From Paenibacillus lacisoli (GTDB taxonomy: Bacteria; Bacillota; Bacilli; Paenibacillales; Paenibacillaceae): 64,000 nt of DNA. The number at the start of each line of letters is the position of its first letter. The first letter of the stretch is position 1. Under the pieces are notes generated by a model. The model saw only the letters and a program-made list of their open reading frames with translations, did no database searches and was not told the DNA's origin. Positions 61,532 to 64,000 of the stretch are shown here, piece after piece. The position numbers and the translations under genes were made by a program. Location of the stretch: contig NZ_JAUQTB010000010.1 of the NCBI RefSeq assembly GCF_030580655.1, positions 1 through 64,000 of the forward strand. Reading direction: 5' to 3'.

Positions 61532-61568
61532 TTGCCCATCAGGCACACTTAATTTATAATCATTCTAA
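61532..61568 (+). promoter_or_regulatory. ZIP promoter overlapped by a PerR-type box
   Basis: TTGCCC (61532-61537) and TATAAT (61555-61560) are 17 bases apart. TTATAATCATTCTAA (61554-61568) matches the PerR box TTATAATnATTATAA at 13 of 14 defined positions and covers the -10, the position expected for repression. A Fur or Zur box would differ at the outer bases (TGATAAT or TCGTAAT). Confidence 0.65.
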
Positions 61569-61702
61569 ACTACTACTTATTATGATATCGCCCTTAGGAA
61601 GAGTCAAATGAAGTTTTTATGAAGCACAACAGGCTGACTGCAGGATGCTCCATGCCCGTTACCACGACCAAATTGGACTGACACTGGAGGAATGCTTCTC
61701 TC

Positions 61703-62425
61703 ATGAATGATGTACTGATCGGCAGCTTCATCTCTGCCATGTCCACCGGCCTTGGGGCCGTACCGATTCTGTTCATGCGCAAAATGTCGCACAAGCTCCG
61801 GGATATTCTCCTCGCTTATGCGGCCGGCATCATGACTTCAGCATCCGTCTACAATCTGATTCCTGAAGCGCTCGGCCACTCCAACCTGCTCGTTCTGACC
61901 CTTGGCCTGCTGCTCGGCAGCATCGTCCTCCTCGTCATGGAAATGTATATCCCGCACACGGATATCGACAATTCCCATTTTCAGATTGAAGCGAAGGCCT
62001 TTCTCATCATCGCAGCGATCACCCTGCACAATCTGCCGGAGGGTCTGTCCGTCGGGGTCAGTTATGCGAGTGACACCCAGAACCTGGGCAATCTGATCGC
62101 CTTCTCGATCGGTCTGCAGAATGCCCCCGAGGGCTTCCTGGTTGCCCTCTTCCTGGTACATCAGAACATCGGCCGCTTCAAAGCGCTCGGTATCGCCACA
62201 CTGACCGGAGCGGTTGAGATTGTAACAAGTCTTCTCGGCTACTATCTCAGCACCTGGGTCACCGGACTTGTCCCTTACGGTCTTGCCTTTGCAGCCGGTG
62301 CGATGATGTTCATCGTCTACAAGGAGCTGATTCCCGAGAGTCACGGGGATGGCAACCAGCGTGCCGCTACCTTCTCGTTCATTATGGGGCTGCTGACGAT
62401 GATTGCGCTGACGGAGTGGTTCTAG
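61703..62425 (+). CDS. ZIP family metal transporter
   Basis: A 240-residue ZIP transporter with about eight membrane segments. The metal-binding helices carry AITLHNLPEGLSVGVSY (H-N-x-P-E-G) and GLQNAPEGFLVALFL (N-x-P-E-G), as in the ZupT/GufA branch that imports Zn2+, Fe2+ or Mn2+. GGAGG lies 12 bases before the ATG, with a 5' leader of about 135 bases from the proposed promoter. The overlapping PerR-type box suggests peroxide- or iron/manganese-responsive control rather than zinc control. Confidence 0.87.
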   Translation: MNDVLIGSFISAMSTGLGAVPILFMRKMSHKLRDILLAYAAGIMTSASVYNLIPEALGHSNLLVLTLGLLLGSIVLLVMEMYIPHTDIDNSHFQIEAKAFLIIAAITLHNLPEGLSVGVSYASDTQNLGNLIAFSIGLQNAPEGFLVALFLVHQNIGRFKALGIATLTGAVEIVTSLLGYYLSTWVTGLVPYGLAFAAGAMMFIVYKELIPESHGDGNQRAATFSFIMGLLTMIALTEWF

Positions 62426-62436
62426 TCCAGCATGCC

Positions 62437-62475
62437 AAAAAACAGCCGTCCCTTCTTCCAGGGACGGCTGTTTTT
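62437..62475. terminator. bidirectional terminator
   Basis: AAAAACAGCCGTCCC and GGGACGGCTGTTTTT form a stem between the converging ZIP and P-type ATPase genes. Confidence 0.88.
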
Positions 62476-62488
62476 ATCCTGTCTACTA

Positions 62489-64000
62489 TTAAGAACGCAG
62501 CAGCCGCAGGCCGTTCAAGATTACCAATAGCGTGCTTCCTTCGTGGCCTACTACGCCAAGCGGCAGCGCCAGATTCTCGGCAAAGTTGCCGGCAATCAGC
62601 AGTACAATCACGCTCAGGGCAAAGACCATATTCTGTTTCACAATGGTACGGGCACGACGGGACAGCTTAACCGTGGAAGCAATCTCCTCAATGCCGTCAT
62701 TCATCAGCACAACATCAGCGACTTCCAGAGCAGCACCGCTGCCGTTCATGCCCATTCCCATTCCTACCGTTGCGGCAGCAAGGGCGGGCGCATCATTGAC
62801 ACCATCACCGACCATCACGACATGGCCGTGCTGTTCACGCAGCTCGCGCACCCGCGTAACCTTATCCTGCGGCAGCAGCCCCGCGAATACATAGTCCACG
62901 CCTGCTTGCTTCGCAATCACTTCTGCCGTCTCGGCCCGGTCACCGGTCAGCATGGCTACTTTAATGCCCAGCTTCTGCAGTCGCTGTACCGCTTCACGCG
63001 CCTGCGGCCGCAGTTCATCCCGCATGCCGATCAGCGCCGCAATCCGGTCGCCCTCCAGCATGACCGAGACCGTCTTGCCTTCCTGCTCCAGGCGTGTGCG
63101 CTCGGATACCCAGAAGGCATCAGCCGGGCCGGCCTTATCAAGCATGTCACTGCGTCCGATCCGCCATAATACGCCGTCCACCTCGCCCTCCACGCCCCAG
63201 CCTGTAAGCGACTGAACCAGCTCGGCTTTCTTCTGGTCCACCCGCTCTGCCTCCGCCTTCTCGACAACAGCCCGGGCAAGCGGATGCATGGACAAGCCTT
63301 CAATACCCGCGGCGATCGCCAGCAGTTCCTGTGCATCTTCCCCATCGGCTGTAATCCAATCCGTAACCTTCGGCGCCCCTAGCGTCAATGTACCGGTTTT
63401 ATCAAAAGCGACGACCGACGTCAGTGCCATATTCTCTACATGGGCTCCGCCCTTAAAGAGAATACCTCGGCGCGCCCGGTTGGAGATGGCGGACAGCATC
63501 GCCGGCATGATGGATGATACCAGTGCGCAAGGCGAAGCGACGACCAGGAATACCATAGCTTTATAGAATGAAGCCCCCCAGGTCCAGCCCATTACCAGCG
63601 GCAGGCCGAGAATCAGCACAGCCGTTACCCCTACGACAATACGGGCATACAGCGCTTCAAACCGTTTAATAAAACGCTGCGAGTCAGGCACTTCGTTCTG
63701 CGCTTCCTCGACCAGTTTGATAATTTTGGAGAACAATGTACCTTCGGAGGACTGCGTAACTTCGACATACAACACGCCTTCACCATTAATCGTACCTGCG
63801 AACACTTCATCGCCTGTCGTCTTGTCGATCGGCATGGACTCACCGGTAATGGACGCCTGGTTGACAGCCGAGCGTCCCTTGAACACACTCCCGTCGGCCG
63901 GGATAAGCTCGCCCGGTTTGACCAGCAGCAGATCCCCTGGACGCAGAACATCAATGCTTACCAGTGACATCTCTCCGTTCTCAAGCCGCATGGCTGTCTC
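62489..64000 (-). CDS. P1B-4 type metal-transporting ATPase (PfeT/CoaT-like), partial
   Basis: The C-terminal 504 or so residues of a P-type ATPase; the 5' part lies beyond the right edge. The actuator motif TGES, the phosphorylation motif DKTGTLT, MLTGDRAE and GDGVNDAPAL are present. The membrane metal site reads SPC (VVASPCALVSS) and the sixth helix has HEGST, the combination that defines subgroup P1B-4, which includes B. subtilis PfeT (Fe2+ efflux, PerR-regulated, earlier called ZosA) and CoaT. The start and any PerR box cannot be checked here. Confidence 0.88.
   Translation of the reverse strand, partial: ETAMRLENGEMSLVSIDVLRPGDLLLVKPGELIPADGSVFKGRSAVNQASITGESMPIDKTTGDEVFAGTINGEGVLYVEVTQSSEGTLFSKIIKLVEEAQNEVPDSQRFIKRFEALYARIVVGVTAVLILGLPLVMGWTWGASFYKAMVFLVVASPCALVSSIMPAMLSAISNRARRGILFKGGAHVENMALTSVVAFDKTGTLTLGAPKVTDWITADGEDAQELLAIAAGIEGLSMHPLARAVVEKAEAERVDQKKAELVQSLTGWGVEGEVDGVLWRIGRSDMLDKAGPADAFWVSERTRLEQEGKTVSVMLEGDRIAALIGMRDELRPQAREAVQRLQKLGIKVAMLTGDRAETAEVIAKQAGVDYVFAGLLPQDKVTRVRELREQHGHVVMVGDGVNDAPALAAATVGMGMGMNGSGAALEVADVVLMNDGIEEIASTVKLSRRARTIVKQNMVFALSVIVLLIAGNFAENLALPLGVVGHEGSTLLVILNGLRLLRS

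Noticed and set aside
1..64000. CRISPR arrays, insertion sequences, prophage genes and tRNA genes
   Set aside because: No repeated spacer arrays, transposase or integrase motifs, phage structural proteins or tRNA-like TTCGAATC blocks were recognised on either strand.

Overview
The window looks like chromosome from a Paenibacillus-type member of the Bacillales. The evidence is Bacillus-like Shine-Dalgarno sequences before nearly every gene, a gatCAB operon, a sigma-B partner-switching module, the spore protein YyaC, a lysine riboswitch, an S-layer-homology protein, and the ygxA / GH18 hydrolase / perR neighbourhood next to a ribosomal RNA operon, as in Bacillus. No phage, insertion sequence, tRNA or CRISPR array was seen. 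Base composition looks even except for a GC-rich, alanine-rich stretch at about 15.3-16.1 kb.

Layout. 0-0.4 kb: 5' end of a 16S rRNA gene on the minus strand with tandem promoters. 0.4-7.2 kb: ygxA, a membrane-anchored GH18 hydrolase, perR, two envelope membrane proteins, an MgtC-type protein and an acetyltransferase. 7.2-10.7 kb: gatC-gatA-gatB. 10.7-21.6 kb: housekeeping and uncharacterised genes (metallo-hydrolase, thioredoxin-like protein, DedA, a Wzy/O-antigen-ligase-like protein with a structured leader, a methyltransferase, an alpha/beta hydrolase, yyaC, yfkK, pirin). 21.9-24.4 kb: small stress-type membrane proteins and CorA. 24.4-33.9 kb: a sigma-B regulatory block. 34.0-36.7 kb: probable sigma-B targets. 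36.8-46.9 kb: a secreted NlpC/P60 protein, a CDF transporter, an ABC-F ATPase, a metallo-hydrolase, an M14 carboxypeptidase and cytochrome bd oxidase flanked by two small membrane-protein genes. 47.0-55.5 kb: a CvfC-like protein, a riboswitch-controlled lysine permease, an MFS transporter, a secreted transglutaminase-like protein and an S-layer-homology protein. 55.6-60.0 kb: xylAB with divergent xylR. 60.1-64.0 kb: glutaredoxin, thioredoxin reductase, a ZIP transporter with a PerR-type box on its promoter, and a truncated P1B-4 ATPase of the PfeT type.

The most notable unit is the sigma-B block. On one strand it encodes a receiver-PP2C phosphatase, a large membrane hybrid kinase with three receivers, a CheR-type methyltransferase, a second soluble hybrid kinase, and then RsbV-RsbW-SigB. 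This resembles the Bacillus cereus RsbK-RsbY-RsbM pathway, with an extra kinase and extra receivers. Three promoters with the same GTTTC(A/G)-N14-GGGT(A/T)A pattern lie before rsbV, a YflT-type stress gene and a DUF948 gene, which suggests autoregulation and a local regulon.

A second theme is redox and metal control: PerR, a PerR-box-bearing ZIP gene, the PfeT-type ATPase, thioredoxin reductase and glutaredoxin lie at opposite ends of the window. All calls come from reading the sequence; no database search was run.
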